64,000 nucleotides of DNA from CAVWCW01 sp963753615. GTDB taxonomy: Bacteria; Pseudomonadota; Gammaproteobacteria; Chromatiales; Chromatiaceae. Position numbers and translations under genes: made by a program. The notes under the pieces were generated by a model, which made no database searches, was not told the DNA's origin, and saw only the letters and a program-made list of their open reading frames with translations. Shown here in pieces: positions 43,362 through 53,900 of the stretch (positions within the stretch are counted from its first letter, which is position 1; each line of letters starts with the position of its first letter). The stretch spans positions 495,746-559,745 of the forward strand of contig CAVWCW010000008.1 in assembly GCA_963753615.1 (NCBI GenBank), in the 5' to 3' direction.

Positions 43362-45941
43362 ATGAGCGATTCCAAGCCTTTCAACTTTCTCGAACGCAGC
43401 CTCAATATCTCGCGGCGTTCGTTTCTGAAATCCACCACCGCTGCAGCCGCCGCGCTTGGCGCCGGCGGATTGGTGAAATCCAAAGATGCCGAGGCCTTCG
43501 CCTACGAGCCCTATCCCGTCGACGACCAGTTGGAGACCGTGGTCACGAGTTGTGCCCACAACTGCGGTTCCCGCCACATGCTGGTAGCCCACAAAAAGGG
43601 GGACGTGATCGTTCGTCTATCCACTGACGATGGCAGCTACCAGCGGGGCGGCCATTTCGGCAAGGACACCGAGGCTGAACCCCAATTGCGCGGCTGCCTG
43701 CGCGGCCGTTCTTACCGGCAGCGCATCTACTCTCCGGAGCGCCTGCTCTATCCGATGGGACGAGTCGGCAAGCGCGGCGAGGGCAAGTTCAAGCGCATTA
43801 GCTGGGACGAGGCCCTGGACTATGTCGCCGGGAAGATGATCGAGATCAAGGAGCAGTACGGGCCAACCGCACTGCTCGATCAGAGCTATGCCGGAGCCTC
43901 CTACGGCGTGCTGCACAAGTCGGACCAGATCGAGGGGCTGCTGGGGCGCTTTCTCGGCATGTTCGCATGCCGCACCAGTTCCTGGTCGGTGCCTTCCTAC
44001 CAGGGCACCACCTCCAGCTCGCGTTGGACCTTCGGAACCATCGAGGACGGCAACGAAGACGACGCCTTCGCCCATTCGAAACTGATGATCATGTGGGGCT
44101 GGAACCCGGCCTACACCTTCCACGGCGGCAACACCTTCTATTACATGCGCCTGGCAAAGCAGCGCGGCTGCAAGTTCGTGTTGATCGACCCGCAGTACAC
44201 CGACTCCGCGTCCGCCTATGATGCTTGGTGGATACCGATCCGTCCCAACACCGACGCGGCAATGATGGCGGGCATGGCCCATTACATCTTCGCCAACAAT
44301 CTGCAGGACCAGGAGTTCATCAACAAGTTCTGCCAGGGTATGGATGCAGGGACCATGCCCGGCTGGGCGGCCAATACCCCGAACGGCAAAGAGAACTTCA
44401 AAGACTACATCCTCGGGACCTACGACGGTACGCCGAAGACCCCTGAATGGGCGGCGCAGATCTGCGGCGTGTCGGCAGCGGACATTGAGAAGCTGGCGGA
44501 CATGTACGCCAAGACCAAGCCTGCGGCCCTCAAGGCATCCTGGGCTCCCGGGCGCAATGCCTATGGCGAGCAATACAACCGCATGGCGGCTGCGCTACAA
44601 GCGATGACCGGCAATATCGGTGTGCTGGGCGGTTGCGCCGAGGGCGTCGGCAAGGCCTGGCACGCCGAGGCCGTCGCCTACCCCTACGACCAATTTTCGA
44701 ACATCTGGTTCGCCTCGATCAAATCCGACCGTTGGGCCCATATCGTGCTCAACTATCCCAACGTCTCCCGCGAAGAGGCGGGCCTGTGGCCCCGTCAGGA
44801 CAACCTCGACGGTGTCATCCCCAACATCAAGGGCATCTTCTGGCACGGCTCCGACTGGTTCAACCAGCTCACCAATATCAACAAAGAGCGGGAAGCCATG
44901 GAAAAGATGGAGATGGTGGTTTGCATGGATTCCACCATCACGCCTTCCGGGCTGTATGCCGACGTGCTGTTGCCGGTGGCCACCCATTTCGAGCGCCACG
45001 ATGTGGCCTTGCCCTGGTACAAGGGTCACTACTACATCCATCGGCCCAAGGTGATCGAGCCAATGGGCGACGCCAAGACGGACTTCCAGATATTTACCGA
45101 ACTGGCCTACCGCATCGGCCACAAAACCGGTATCGGAGACCAGTTCGGCAAGAGCTACAATCCCAAGGCGGACCGCAGCTATTGGGAAAATCCGGACCCG
45201 GTGGACGAGGCTTACCTGGTCGACTGGTGGCACAAGGTTCAGGAGCACCAGCACGTAGACATGTCCTGGGAGGAGTTCAAGAAGCGGGGGGTCTACAAGT
45301 TCACCTTCGACAAACCAAAGGTGGCCTTCCGCGAGCAAATCGAGAACGGAAAGCCGTTCCAGACGCTGTCCGGAAAGATCGAGATCCTGTCCGGAGAGCT
45401 GGCCCAGATCGGTGACTGGACCAGAACCATGTACGGTTACCACATCCCTTCCATTCCGAAGTGGATCGAGCCCTGGGAATCCCTGAACAGCCCGGCAACG
45501 TCCAAGTTCCCGTTCCACCTGATTTCGCCCCATCCGCGTTGGCGGACCCACTCCATCTTCAACAACTGCTCCTGGCTGCGGGAGACCTACGAGCAGGAGG
45601 TAACCCTGAACGCTTCGGATGCGCGAAAGATCGGTGTAGTAACTGGCGATACCGTCGAGGTGTGGAACGACCGCGGCAAGGTGGTAGTGCCGGTGTATGT
45701 CACCGAGCGGTGCATGCCGGGGGTCGCCGTATTGCACGAAGGGGCTTGGTTGGACCTGGACGAGGATGGGGTCGACCGCTCCGGCAATCCCGACATGCTG
45801 ACCCTGGACGCGCCCAGCCCCGCCGGCGCCTTCGCTTACAACACCGTGCTTTGCGATATCCGCAAGACCGATCTGGAGCATCGGCCCGGCTGGGACAATC
45901 TGGCCTCCGCTCGCTCCCACGTCTTTCGACGTGACCTTTAA
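43362..45941 (+). CDS. DmsA-like molybdopterin oxidoreductase, Tat-exported
   Basis: The 859-residue protein has a twin-arginine signal (SRRSFLKS, residues 17-24) and follows E. coli DmsA/YnfE in order: CLRGRSYRQRIYSPERLLYP, GKRGEGKFKRISWDEALDY, FVLIDPQYTDSASAYDAWWI, and near the end DTVEVWNDRGKVVVPVYVTE. The N-terminal cluster motif reads C64-x3-C68-x3-H72-x39-C112, so the third Cys of DmsA is His. Family members reduce or oxidise S-, N-, Se- or other oxides using a bis-PGD Mo or W centre; the substrate here is unknown. The DmsB-like gene follows after 20 bases. Confidence 0.9.
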   Translation: MSDSKPFNFLERSLNISRRSFLKSTTAAAAALGAGGLVKSKDAEAFAYEPYPVDDQLETVVTSCAHNCGSRHMLVAHKKGDVIVRLSTDDGSYQRGGHFGKDTEAEPQLRGCLRGRSYRQRIYSPERLLYPMGRVGKRGEGKFKRISWDEALDYVAGKMIEIKEQYGPTALLDQSYAGASYGVLHKSDQIEGLLGRFLGMFACRTSSWSVPSYQGTTSSSRWTFGTIEDGNEDDAFAHSKLMIMWGWNPAYTFHGGNTFYYMRLAKQRGCKFVLIDPQYTDSASAYDAWWIPIRPNTDAAMMAGMAHYIFANNLQDQEFINKFCQGMDAGTMPGWAANTPNGKENFKDYILGTYDGTPKTPEWAAQICGVSAADIEKLADMYAKTKPAALKASWAPGRNAYGEQYNRMAAALQAMTGNIGVLGGCAEGVGKAWHAEAVAYPYDQFSNIWFASIKSDRWAHIVLNYPNVSREEAGLWPRQDNLDGVIPNIKGIFWHGSDWFNQLTNINKEREAMEKMEMVVCMDSTITPSGLYADVLLPVATHFERHDVALPWYKGHYYIHRPKVIEPMGDAKTDFQIFTELAYRIGHKTGIGDQFGKSYNPKADRSYWENPDPVDEAYLVDWWHKVQEHQHVDMSWEEFKKRGVYKFTFDKPKVAFREQIENGKPFQTLSGKIEILSGELAQIGDWTRTMYGYHIPSIPKWIEPWESLNSPATSKFPFHLISPHPRWRTHSIFNNCSWLRETYEQEVTLNASDARKIGVVTGDTVEVWNDRGKVVVPVYVTERCMPGVAVLHEGAWLDLDEDGVDRSGNPDMLTLDAPSPAGAFAYNTVLCDIRKTDLEHRPGWDNLASARSHVFRRDL

Positions 45942-45961
45942 ACGTTGCGGAGGATCAACCC

Positions 45962-46630
45962 ATGGCTCAAAACACCGACAAGGCAACCATCAAGGCGGCC
46001 ATCAAGCGCCGGAAGAAAGAAGTCTACACCCCGGTGAAGCCGGAGATGCAGCTTGGATTCGTCCACCACAATGTGGACTGCATCGGCTGCCGGGCTTGCG
46101 AGATGGCCTGCAAGGACAAGAACGGACTGCCGGCGGGACCACGTTTCCGACGGGTACTGTACGTGGAGGGAGGCACCTATCCTGATGTCTATGCCTACAA
46201 GGTCAATATCTCTTGCAATCACTGCGCGGAGCCGGCCTGCCTGCCCACTTGTCCCACCGGCGCTATCTGGAAGCGTAAGGACAACGGCATCGTAGACATC
46301 GACTCGACGCTGTGCATTGGCTGTCGCCGCTGCGAAGCTGCCTGCCCCTATGGTGCGCCCCAGTTTGACCCCGCAGATAACCTGGTGAAAAAATGCAACC
46401 TGTGCGTGGACGAGATCGAGGCAGGCCGCAAGCCCTACTGCGTAATGGCCTGCATGATGCGGGTGCTGGACGTAGGGCCCATAGACCAGTTGCGCGAGAA
46501 CAAGTACCCGACCACCGCCATCGGCCCTAACGAGCAACCAGTCAGTGCGGTGAAAAACTTCGCCGATCCGGAGCTCACCAACCCCTCTATCGTCTTTGTA
46601 GCCCACAGCAAGGGCAAGGTTGACCGATGA
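45962..46630 (+). CDS. DmsB-like four-cluster ferredoxin subunit
   Basis: The 222-residue protein has four 4Fe-4S motifs in the DmsB/NrfC order: CIGCRACEMACKDK, CNHCAEPACLPTCPTG, CIGCRRCEAACPYG, and CNLCVDEIEAGRKPYCVMAC. It lacks its own signal and would be carried out with the Tat-exported catalytic subunit. It passes electrons between the molybdenum subunit and a partner, probably the pentaheme cytochrome. The TorD gene overlaps its stop codon by 4 bases (ATGA). Confidence 0.92.
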   Translation: MAQNTDKATIKAAIKRRKKEVYTPVKPEMQLGFVHHNVDCIGCRACEMACKDKNGLPAGPRFRRVLYVEGGTYPDVYAYKVNISCNHCAEPACLPTCPTGAIWKRKDNGIVDIDSTLCIGCRRCEAACPYGAPQFDPADNLVKKCNLCVDEIEAGRKPYCVMACMMRVLDVGPIDQLRENKYPTTAIGPNEQPVSAVKNFADPELTNPSIVFVAHSKGKVDR

Positions 46631-47400
46631 GTCTGTCCACACAGCCAATGCAAGCAGCTTCCAATCCGCTGCAGCGCTTCAGGCAAGGCGCATCGGAGGA
46701 CCTGTTGAGCCTGGCGGTGCTTCATTCCAAGGAGTTGGAGCGCGGTCTGGTGCAGCAACTCTTGGAGGCATCCTTTCCCGAAGGGATGAGCATCGCGCTG
46801 TGCGGCGACGCGGGAAAAGAGGCGGTAGGCCTCACCCGCCAGGGCCTGGCAGACCTGCCCGGAGAGCTTGACCTGGACACTCTGCAGATTCTGGCCACCG
46901 AATATGCCGATATCTACCTCAATTACAACTTCCGAGCGTCGCCCTGCGAGTCGGTCTGGCTGGATGAAGACCATTTGACCATGCAGGAGCCCATGTTCCG
47001 GATCCGCAAAGTCTACGAGCGGCACGGACTGGCGGCACAGGATTGGCGCCAGCGCCCTGACGACCATTTGGTGCACCAACTGCAGTTTCTGTCCCACCTC
47101 ATGGGCCCGCAAGCCCCCGAGGATCATCTGAGAGAGGCTGCCCGGTTCATGGACGAGCACATCCTGCTCTGGATCGACGATTTTTCCGAGCGGGTTGCCC
47201 GGCGTGCCGCCACTCGGTTCTACGCCGGACTGGCCCTGCTCACCGCAGCTTATCTGGACGAGTTGCGTGATCTTCTCGCCCAGGTGCTCGATGAGCCCCG
47301 CCCCAGCGCCACCGAGACACAGGAACCTCAACAGTCGTCCGATGCGGTGGCGGTGGAGCCACCGGCACACTACGTGCCCGGTTCTGCCCCCTCCTGGTAG
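46627..47400 (+). CDS. TorD/DmsD-type molybdoenzyme chaperone
   Basis: The 257-residue helical protein matches the TorD family: ILATEYADIYLNYNF, SPCESVWLDEDHLTMQEP, VYERHGL and PDDHLVHQLQFLSHLM. Such chaperones bind the Tat signal and insert the cofactor into the catalytic subunit before export. Its place in the operon makes the DmsA-like protein the client. A Pro/Glu-rich C-terminal tail of about 40 residues is unusual. Confidence 0.88.
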   Translation: MSLSTQPMQAASNPLQRFRQGASEDLLSLAVLHSKELERGLVQQLLEASFPEGMSIALCGDAGKEAVGLTRQGLADLPGELDLDTLQILATEYADIYLNYNFRASPCESVWLDEDHLTMQEPMFRIRKVYERHGLAAQDWRQRPDDHLVHQLQFLSHLMGPQAPEDHLREAARFMDEHILLWIDDFSERVARRAATRFYAGLALLTAAYLDELRDLLAQVLDEPRPSATETQEPQQSSDAVAVEPPAHYVPGSAPSW

Positions 47401-47402
47401 CC

Positions 47403-48473
47403 ATGGGGCTGGATCCAGCGCGATCCATCTACGAAGCACTGCTCCCGGCGGTGACGGCGGAACGGTGCGTCCATTCGCTGTTGGAGCGGGCGAGTTGCAG
47501 ATCCTGCGTAGAGGCCTGTCCCACCGGCGCCTGGGTGATCGACGACGAAGCAGTGGGCATTGATCCGGCACTGTGCGACGGCTGCGGACTCTGCGTTCCG
47601 GCCTGCCCCCAGGGCGTACTCGATCAGCCCGTTGCGCCGGCCTACTACCGGATCGACGGTATCCGGATCGCCTTCGCCGTTTGTGCAAAGGCAGGGCGCC
47701 TCGACTCGACTGAGGGCATAGTGCCCTGCCTTCATACCTTTGGACTGGACAAGCTGCTGCGGCTGTACGGCCAGGGTGTGCGCCGGCTGGTGCTGGGCAG
47801 CGGCGACTGCGACAGCTGTCCGCGCGGGACGGCACCCCGGATAGCCCATTATTTGCAGCAGGCCAACTGGCTACTTGAGGCTCGCGGGCTAGCTACCTTG
47901 GCAGTGGACCGCATCGAAGTTGAGGGCTGGCAACAGGCGCGGACCAAAGCGGCCGCAGGTGACGAGAAGCTGGCGCTGGGGCGGCGCGCCTTTTTCCGCC
48001 GGGCATTGGACGCCGCGGCACAGAAGGCGTTTGGGCAAGACCGGTCGGCGGAGCGGGAAACACCCGGCTTCAGCCCCGCAGGCCGGTTACTCCCCCGCAC
48101 CGAAGCAACACAACCCTGTGTTCATGTCCCACATATCGAGGATCGGCGCTGCACCGGCTGCGATGTCTGCGCGCGCACCTGCCCGCACGCGGCGATCACC
48201 CTGGAGTTGGACAAGACCGGCGGGGCCTCCTATCGGCTCGACCCTGACCGCTGCAGCGATTGCGGCCTGTGTCGCGATGTCTGCGCGAGCGGCGCGGTAG
48301 AGATCCGACATTTCGCCGTGCCGGAACAGGAGAAAATTTCCCTTGGCACCCACCGCTGTCGCGCCTGCGGCGTTCCCTTTCACCGTCCCCTCGGTTCTGA
48401 AAACGCCAGCTCTATGTGTACGGTCTGTGCCCAGCAAAACCATTACCGCAATCTGTTTCAGACCCTGGACTGA
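47403..48473 (+). CDS. Polyferredoxin (multiple 4Fe-4S clusters)
   Basis: The 356-residue protein has two N-terminal motifs (CRSCVEACPTGA, CDGCGLCVPACPQG) and two more near residues 240-300 (CTGCDVCARTCPHA, CSDCGLCRDVCASG). A zinc-ribbon-like pair of CxxC motifs ends it (CRACGVPF, CTVC). The central 150 residues hold CDSCPRG and resemble the NapF/MauM-type ferredoxins linked to Mo enzymes. No signal peptide, so it is cytoplasmic, perhaps in cluster or cofactor assembly. It starts 2 bases after the TorD stop. Confidence 0.85.
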   Translation: MGLDPARSIYEALLPAVTAERCVHSLLERASCRSCVEACPTGAWVIDDEAVGIDPALCDGCGLCVPACPQGVLDQPVAPAYYRIDGIRIAFAVCAKAGRLDSTEGIVPCLHTFGLDKLLRLYGQGVRRLVLGSGDCDSCPRGTAPRIAHYLQQANWLLEARGLATLAVDRIEVEGWQQARTKAAAGDEKLALGRRAFFRRALDAAAQKAFGQDRSAERETPGFSPAGRLLPRTEATQPCVHVPHIEDRRCTGCDVCARTCPHAAITLELDKTGGASYRLDPDRCSDCGLCRDVCASGAVEIRHFAVPEQEKISLGTHRCRACGVPFHRPLGSENASSMCTVCAQQNHYRNLFQTLD

Positions 48474-48477
48474 TTCG

Positions 48478-50043
48478 TTGACCCGCCCGGTCGCGTCGTT
48501 CAGAGCCCTGCTGTCGATCCTCCTGCTGGTTTGTCTGCTCACGCCCACTATGGCACTCCCCGAGGGGGTGCCTCTAACCGGCCAAAGGCCGATGTTGGAT
48601 TTCCCGCCGCAACTGCAGTGGCTAAACGTCGAGCGCCCCTTGACCGCAGATGACCTGGAGGGGCGTGTAGTGCTCCTGGACTTCTGGACCTATGGTTGCA
48701 TCAACTGCCTGCACGTAGCGGAGCAACTCCGACGCATGGAGGTGCGGTTCGGCGACGACTTGGTGGTAATCGGCGTGCACACCCCTAAGTTCGACAACGA
48801 GAAAAACCTGGAAACCCTGCGCAGCACGGTCGTGCGGCTGGACCGGCGCCACCCGATCGTCAACGACCCAGAGTGGCGGCTGGCCCGACGCTTTGGGGTA
48901 GTTGCCTGGCCGACCCTGGTGCTGATCACCCCGGACCTGCAGGTCTTGGGCAAGGTCGCCGGAGAGGGCAACGAAGAGCGGCTGACGAAGGCGATCGCGC
49001 GGCTCCTGGAGCTTTATCGAGACGAGCTTAATAAAGACAAGCTGCCCGTCGCTCTGGAGCAGGATCGCTTTGCCGCTGCCTTGCTGGCGGCCCCGGGGAA
49101 GATCGCCGTATCCGCGGACGGCCTTAGGGTAGCGATCAGCGACACCCTGCATCACCGGGTCATTGTGGCCCGGCCCGATGGCACGATCGACGCTAGCTTC
49201 GGTGGCCCGGAACCGGGGTTCGAGGACGGTCCCGCGCGGCAAGCGCGCTTCTACGCCCCCCAGGGATTGGCTTTCACGCGGGCCGGTCTGGCGGTAGCGG
49301 ATACCGGCAATCACGCGATTCGGCTTATCGCGCTCGACGAGGGGCGAGTGAGCACCTTGGCCGGGACCGGTCAAATCGGAGACTTACACAAAGGGGAGTA
49401 CGACGCCCTTCGCCTCGGACTTCGTTCACCTTGGGCCCTGGCATCGCAGGACTCATGGCTGTATATCGCCATGGCCGGCAGCCATCAGATCTGGAGATTG
49501 AATCTGCTGGATGGAAAGATCTCTCCCTATGCGGGCTCCCGACTCGAAGGGATCGACCAAGGGCCTCTCGCCGAAGCCAGCTTCAGCCAGCCAAGCGGGC
49601 TGGCTCTGACCGGGAAAGATCTCTATGTCGCCGACGCCGAGGCCTCCGCCATTCGGCGGATTCGCCTTACGCGAGGCACGGTGGAGAACCTGGCGGGCAA
49701 GGGCTTGTTCGAATTCGGTGATCGCGACGGCCCCCTCGACAAAGCACTATTGCAGCACGTATCAGACGTCGCCGTGGTGAACCCTCAACTGCTGGTGGTC
49801 GCCGACACCTACAATCACAAGATCAAGCTGATCGACCTGAAAAACAAGCGGGTGAGGACCCTGGTTGGAACCGGGGAACCAGGCGACAAGCTCGGGAAAC
49901 CGACGCAGACCCAGCTCAATGAACCTGGTGGCGTAGCGGTGATGGACAATCGGGTGCTGGTGGCGGACACCAACAATCACCGGATTCTCATCGTGAACCC
50001 GCAGACACTGTCGGTCGCGGAATGGACCCTGGTACAGCGGTAA
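48478..50043 (+). CDS. Secreted thioredoxin-like and NHL-repeat protein
   Basis: The protein has a signal peptide (LLSILLLVCLLTPTMA) when started at TTG 48478, 4 bases after the ferredoxin stop (ATG at 48550 would drop it). Residues about 45-180 form a thioredoxin fold with a CINC redox pair (LLDFWTYGCINCLHVAE), where typical TlpA has CPPC. Five to six NHL blades follow (PQGLAFTRAGLAVADTGNHA, VADTYNHKIKLIDL, VLVADTNNHRILIV). The layout matches human NHLRC2-like bacterial proteins. It may act on the c-type cytochromes of the operon. Confidence 0.85.
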   Translation: MTRPVASFRALLSILLLVCLLTPTMALPEGVPLTGQRPMLDFPPQLQWLNVERPLTADDLEGRVVLLDFWTYGCINCLHVAEQLRRMEVRFGDDLVVIGVHTPKFDNEKNLETLRSTVVRLDRRHPIVNDPEWRLARRFGVVAWPTLVLITPDLQVLGKVAGEGNEERLTKAIARLLELYRDELNKDKLPVALEQDRFAAALLAAPGKIAVSADGLRVAISDTLHHRVIVARPDGTIDASFGGPEPGFEDGPARQARFYAPQGLAFTRAGLAVADTGNHAIRLIALDEGRVSTLAGTGQIGDLHKGEYDALRLGLRSPWALASQDSWLYIAMAGSHQIWRLNLLDGKISPYAGSRLEGIDQGPLAEASFSQPSGLALTGKDLYVADAEASAIRRIRLTRGTVENLAGKGLFEFGDRDGPLDKALLQHVSDVAVVNPQLLVVADTYNHKIKLIDLKNKRVRTLVGTGEPGDKLGKPTQTQLNEPGGVAVMDNRVLVADTNNHRILIVNPQTLSVAEWTLVQR

Positions 50044-50913
50044 TCCGGATTCCTGGGGGCATTCGCGGCGCAAGCGCCCATCAACCACTCGCAGAAATCG
50101 GCCAAAGCTTTCAACCTAGAAAGAGCAGGTGACCGCTCAAATCTTACAATTAGGGTACTGAAATGAAGGAACCAGCCTTCACTTCATCTCTTCATCGATT
50201 CGGTGATCCAGGCTACGGGGCGCATGGCACGCTTGCGGAGGCGTATGGTCCGGTCCTGTTCCAGACGGAACCTGACATTTCCCACATCCCTGTGGGTCGC
50301 TGCGTTGCAACTCCTCGGAATAGATTGACTATTCGGCGTCGTTGCGCCTCGCCCCGCGCCGCCGCAAGCACACCCTACACCCCGTCCAACGGCTCTTTCC
50401 AGCTTCAACCGATACTACGTTTGCTTCAGCTCGACCTGTTAGAGCACAGGGGGCTCCGCGGCCTGCTATGCGTCAATGCGCCTGAATCACAGGCCGACCG
50501 CTTAACCCGCACCGAGATTCCCATGAAAGTATATGGGACAGCAGTGGGGCGAAGTATTTGGGGACATTAGGTTCTGCCCGGACTTTCGGCACGGAGCCCG
50601 GCGGACTTCCGAGCTGACAAGCCAGTTCATGGCCGCTGCCGTCCACAGTCCGCCGGCGCCGCGCGAATCCCCAGATACCCGCAAACCCAGCAGAAAAGGG
50701 CAACGAAACGCCAGCTCTCTGGTGCGACGCAACACGGAAGTTACTCGCGCTGGCGCCTCGTCACCTGTGATCATTCTGAAGCGACTCCGCAAATCGCGAT
50801 TAATCTATGCGCGCCAATCTTTTATCCCCGGACGTTCCAGGCGCAGGAAGCCCAGGCCGTGCAAATCCCGGTCGATCTCTGAACGGGCAGTCAGTCCGAT
50901 GCGGGTGGTGCCA
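50044..50913. other. 870-base stretch without a convincing gene
   Basis: Small open frames here are not supported by context or recognisable homology. Near 50548-50573 is AGTATTTGGGGACATTAGGT, a phrase common in REP-associated transposase remnants, so a decayed mobile element is possible. No terminator is clear. Confidence 0.5.
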
Positions 50914-53900
50914 TTACAACCCCAACTCCTTCCAGCGCCGTTCCAGCCGCTTGAGGGAGATGGGATAGGCGGTCTTAAGCTCTTGGGCGAACAGGGACAC
51001 CCGCAGCTCTTCGAACATCCACCGAAGCTCTTCCAGCCTGGGGTCGTGGCGGCGGTCGCGCCGGGCCTGCTGGTCGCGGCGCTGCCATTCGCCGAACAGC
51101 GGCGTGAGTTCGGCCAGCTGCTTCTGGTCGCGGGCGGCGGCGTGGGCGAGCTTTTCAAGGCGTTTTTCCAGCGCCTGCAGATAGCGCGGATAGTGGCGCA
51201 ACTCGGCGTAAGGGGTAACCGCTAAAAAGCCGCGGAACACCAGGCGGTCGAGCTGCTGGCGCATGTCGCTCAGGGAGACCAGCCAGTTGATCTGGGTGGC
51301 CCCCGAGAGGGCCTTGCGCAGGCGCTGGTAGCCGTCGAAGATCGCAGCGGCCAGGGCGCAGACCGCGGCGCCGATGGTCATCAGCTCGCCGCGACGCTGT
51401 TCGATGCGGGCCCGGAAGGCCTCGCCGTCGCGCAGTTCCGGCTGGTCCTGGATAAAGCAGAGATCAAGGATCAAGGCCACCAGTTCATCTTCCAGCTTGG
51501 CGCCGGCGCCGGCGTCCAGCCCCTCGGGTGGCTTGGGGGCCTTGGCGTATTGCAATTGCATGCGCTGCAGGCCGCCGAGGTTGCGCCGCAGGTAGCGTAC
51601 ATCCTGGGCCAGGCGCAACATCAGCAGCCGGCGCAGCCCCAGATGGCCCGCGGCCTCGGCGCTGGGCCGGGAATCGAGCACCCGGATCGAGACGCTGTCG
51701 CCTTCGTCCACCAGCGCGGGAAAGCCGCGCAGGCGCAGGCCGCCGCGCTGCAGCTCGACGCTCTCGGGCAGACGGCCGAAGTCCCAGTCGCGAATGCCGT
51801 CACGCTCCAGCTCAGAGGCCGGCAGCTGAGCGAAGCTGGCCTTGGCCTGGCCGCGATGGCGGCGTTTGAGTGCCTGCAGGTCGCGCCCGGCGTCCAGGGT
51901 GCGCCCGTTGGCGTCGACCAGGCGGAAGCGCATGCGCAGGTGCTCTGGCAGCTCGATGCCCTCCCAAGCGTCTTCCGGGACGTGCACGCCTGTGAGCTGC
52001 TTGAGCTGCTCGGCCAGGGCCTGGGTCAGGGGGCGGTCGCTCGGCTGCAGGGCGGCTAGGCAGCGGTCAGCGTAATCGGGGATCGGCACGAAGGACTTGC
52101 GCAGCGCCTTGGGCAGACCCCGCATCAGAGCGATCACCCGCTCCCTCAGCAGCCCGGGCACCAGCCATTGGCAGCGTTCTTCCGGCACTTGGTTCACCAG
52201 CTCGATCGGCAGCACCAGGGTTACGCCGTCGGCCTTTTGTCCGGGGTCGAAGGCGTATTCCAGGGGCAATTGCATGCCACCCAGCGGGAAGCCGTCCGGA
52301 AAGTCCTGGCCCAGCTCTCCGCTCGGTTGGCGCAGCAGGTCGCCGAGGCGCATGTGCAGCAGCTTGGGCTGCGTGCGGCTGGCGTGGCGCAGCCATTTCT
52401 CGAAGCTCGGGCCGTTGCACGCCTCGGGGGGGATGCGCTTGTCGTAGAACTCGTAGCGGCTCTGCTCGTCGGCCAGCAGATCGAGACGCCGGGTCTTGGC
52501 CTCCAGGTCGCGCACCTGGGCCACCAGTTCCCGGTTGTGGCGGAAAAAGGGCGCGCGGGTGTCGAAGTCCTCCTCCACCAGGGCGAAGCGGATAAAAATC
52601 TCGCGCGATTCCACCGGATTGATGGGGCTGTAGTTGACCCGGCGCCGGGCCACCAGAGTGAGGCCGAACAGGCTGACCTTCTCGTAAGCCCCGACCTGGC
52701 CGCGCTTGGGCTGCCAGTGGGGCTCGGAGTAGCTGCGCTGCACCAGATGGCCGGCAGCAGACTCGACCCACTCGGGTTGGGTGCGGGCTAGAGTGCGGGC
52801 GTAGACCTTCGCGGTCTCGACGATCTCGGCGGCCATCACCCACTTCGGCGGCTTGGCGTAAAGGCCGGAGCCGGGAAAGGCGAGAAAGCGCGAGCCGCGG
52901 GCGCCCTGGTACTCCTTCTCCTTGTCGCGAAAGCCGATATTGCTGAGCAGGCCGGTGAGCAGGGCGCGGTGGATCTCTTCGAAGCCGGCCGCCGCCTGGT
53001 TGTCCTTGAAGCCGAGGCCGTGCAGCTGGGCCCGCAGTTGCTGGTGGATGTCGTGCCACTCCTGGACCCGGGTCCAGGACAAAAAGTGCTGGCGGCACAG
53101 CTGCTGGAACTTGCGCCGGCTGAGGTGCGGGCGCTTTTCCTCCAGGTAGTCCCAGAGCGCCAGGTAGGCGAGGAAGTCCGAGTCCTCGTGCTTGAACAGG
53201 GCGTGGGCCTCGTCGGCCTCCTGCTGCTTGTCCATGGGGCGGTCGCGGGGGTCCTGCACGCTCAGCGCGGCGGCGATGATCAGCACCTCGCGCAGGCAGT
53301 GGCCGTGGGCGGCGGCCCAGAGCATGCGCCCGATGCGGGGGTCCACCGGCAGGCGCGCCAGCTCGCGGCCGATGCGGGTCACTCGGCGGTCGGCGCCGAG
53401 CGCACCGAGTTCCTCCAGGGTGCGGTAGCCGTCGCGGATCAGGCGTCCGTCCGGCGGGTCGAGAAAGGGGAATTCCTCGATCTCGCCAAAGCCCAGCACC
53501 TTCATCTGCAGGATCACCGACGCCAGGTTGGTGCGCTGGATCTCGGGCTCGGTGAATTCGCGCCGACCCTCGAAATCCTCCTCCTCGTACAAGCGGATGC
53601 AGATGCCAGCGGCCACTCGCCCGCAGCGGCCCTTGCGCTGGTTGGCGCTGGCCTGGGAAATGGGCTCCACCGGCAGGCGCTGGATCTTGCTGCGGTGGCT
53701 GTAGCGGCTGATGCGGGCATAGCCGGCATCAATCACATAGCGGATGCCCGGCACGGTCAGCGAGGTCTCGGCCACATTGGTGGCCAGCACGATGCGCCGC
53801 CCGCCGTGGGACTGGAACACCCTGCCCTGCTCCGCCGGGCTCAGGCGGGCGTACAGGGGCAGTACCTCGGTGAGCCGAAGCTTGTGCTTGCGCAGGTGCT

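Noticed and set aside
48343..48477. Upstream extension of the thioredoxin-NHL gene
   Set aside because: It would overlap the ferredoxin gene by about 130 bases in another frame; a start at TTG 48478 gives a normal signal peptide.
50163..50570. 135-residue plus-strand open frame in the gap before hrpA
   Set aside because: Low-complexity, no SD of note, no family resemblance, and the area looks like mobile-element debris.
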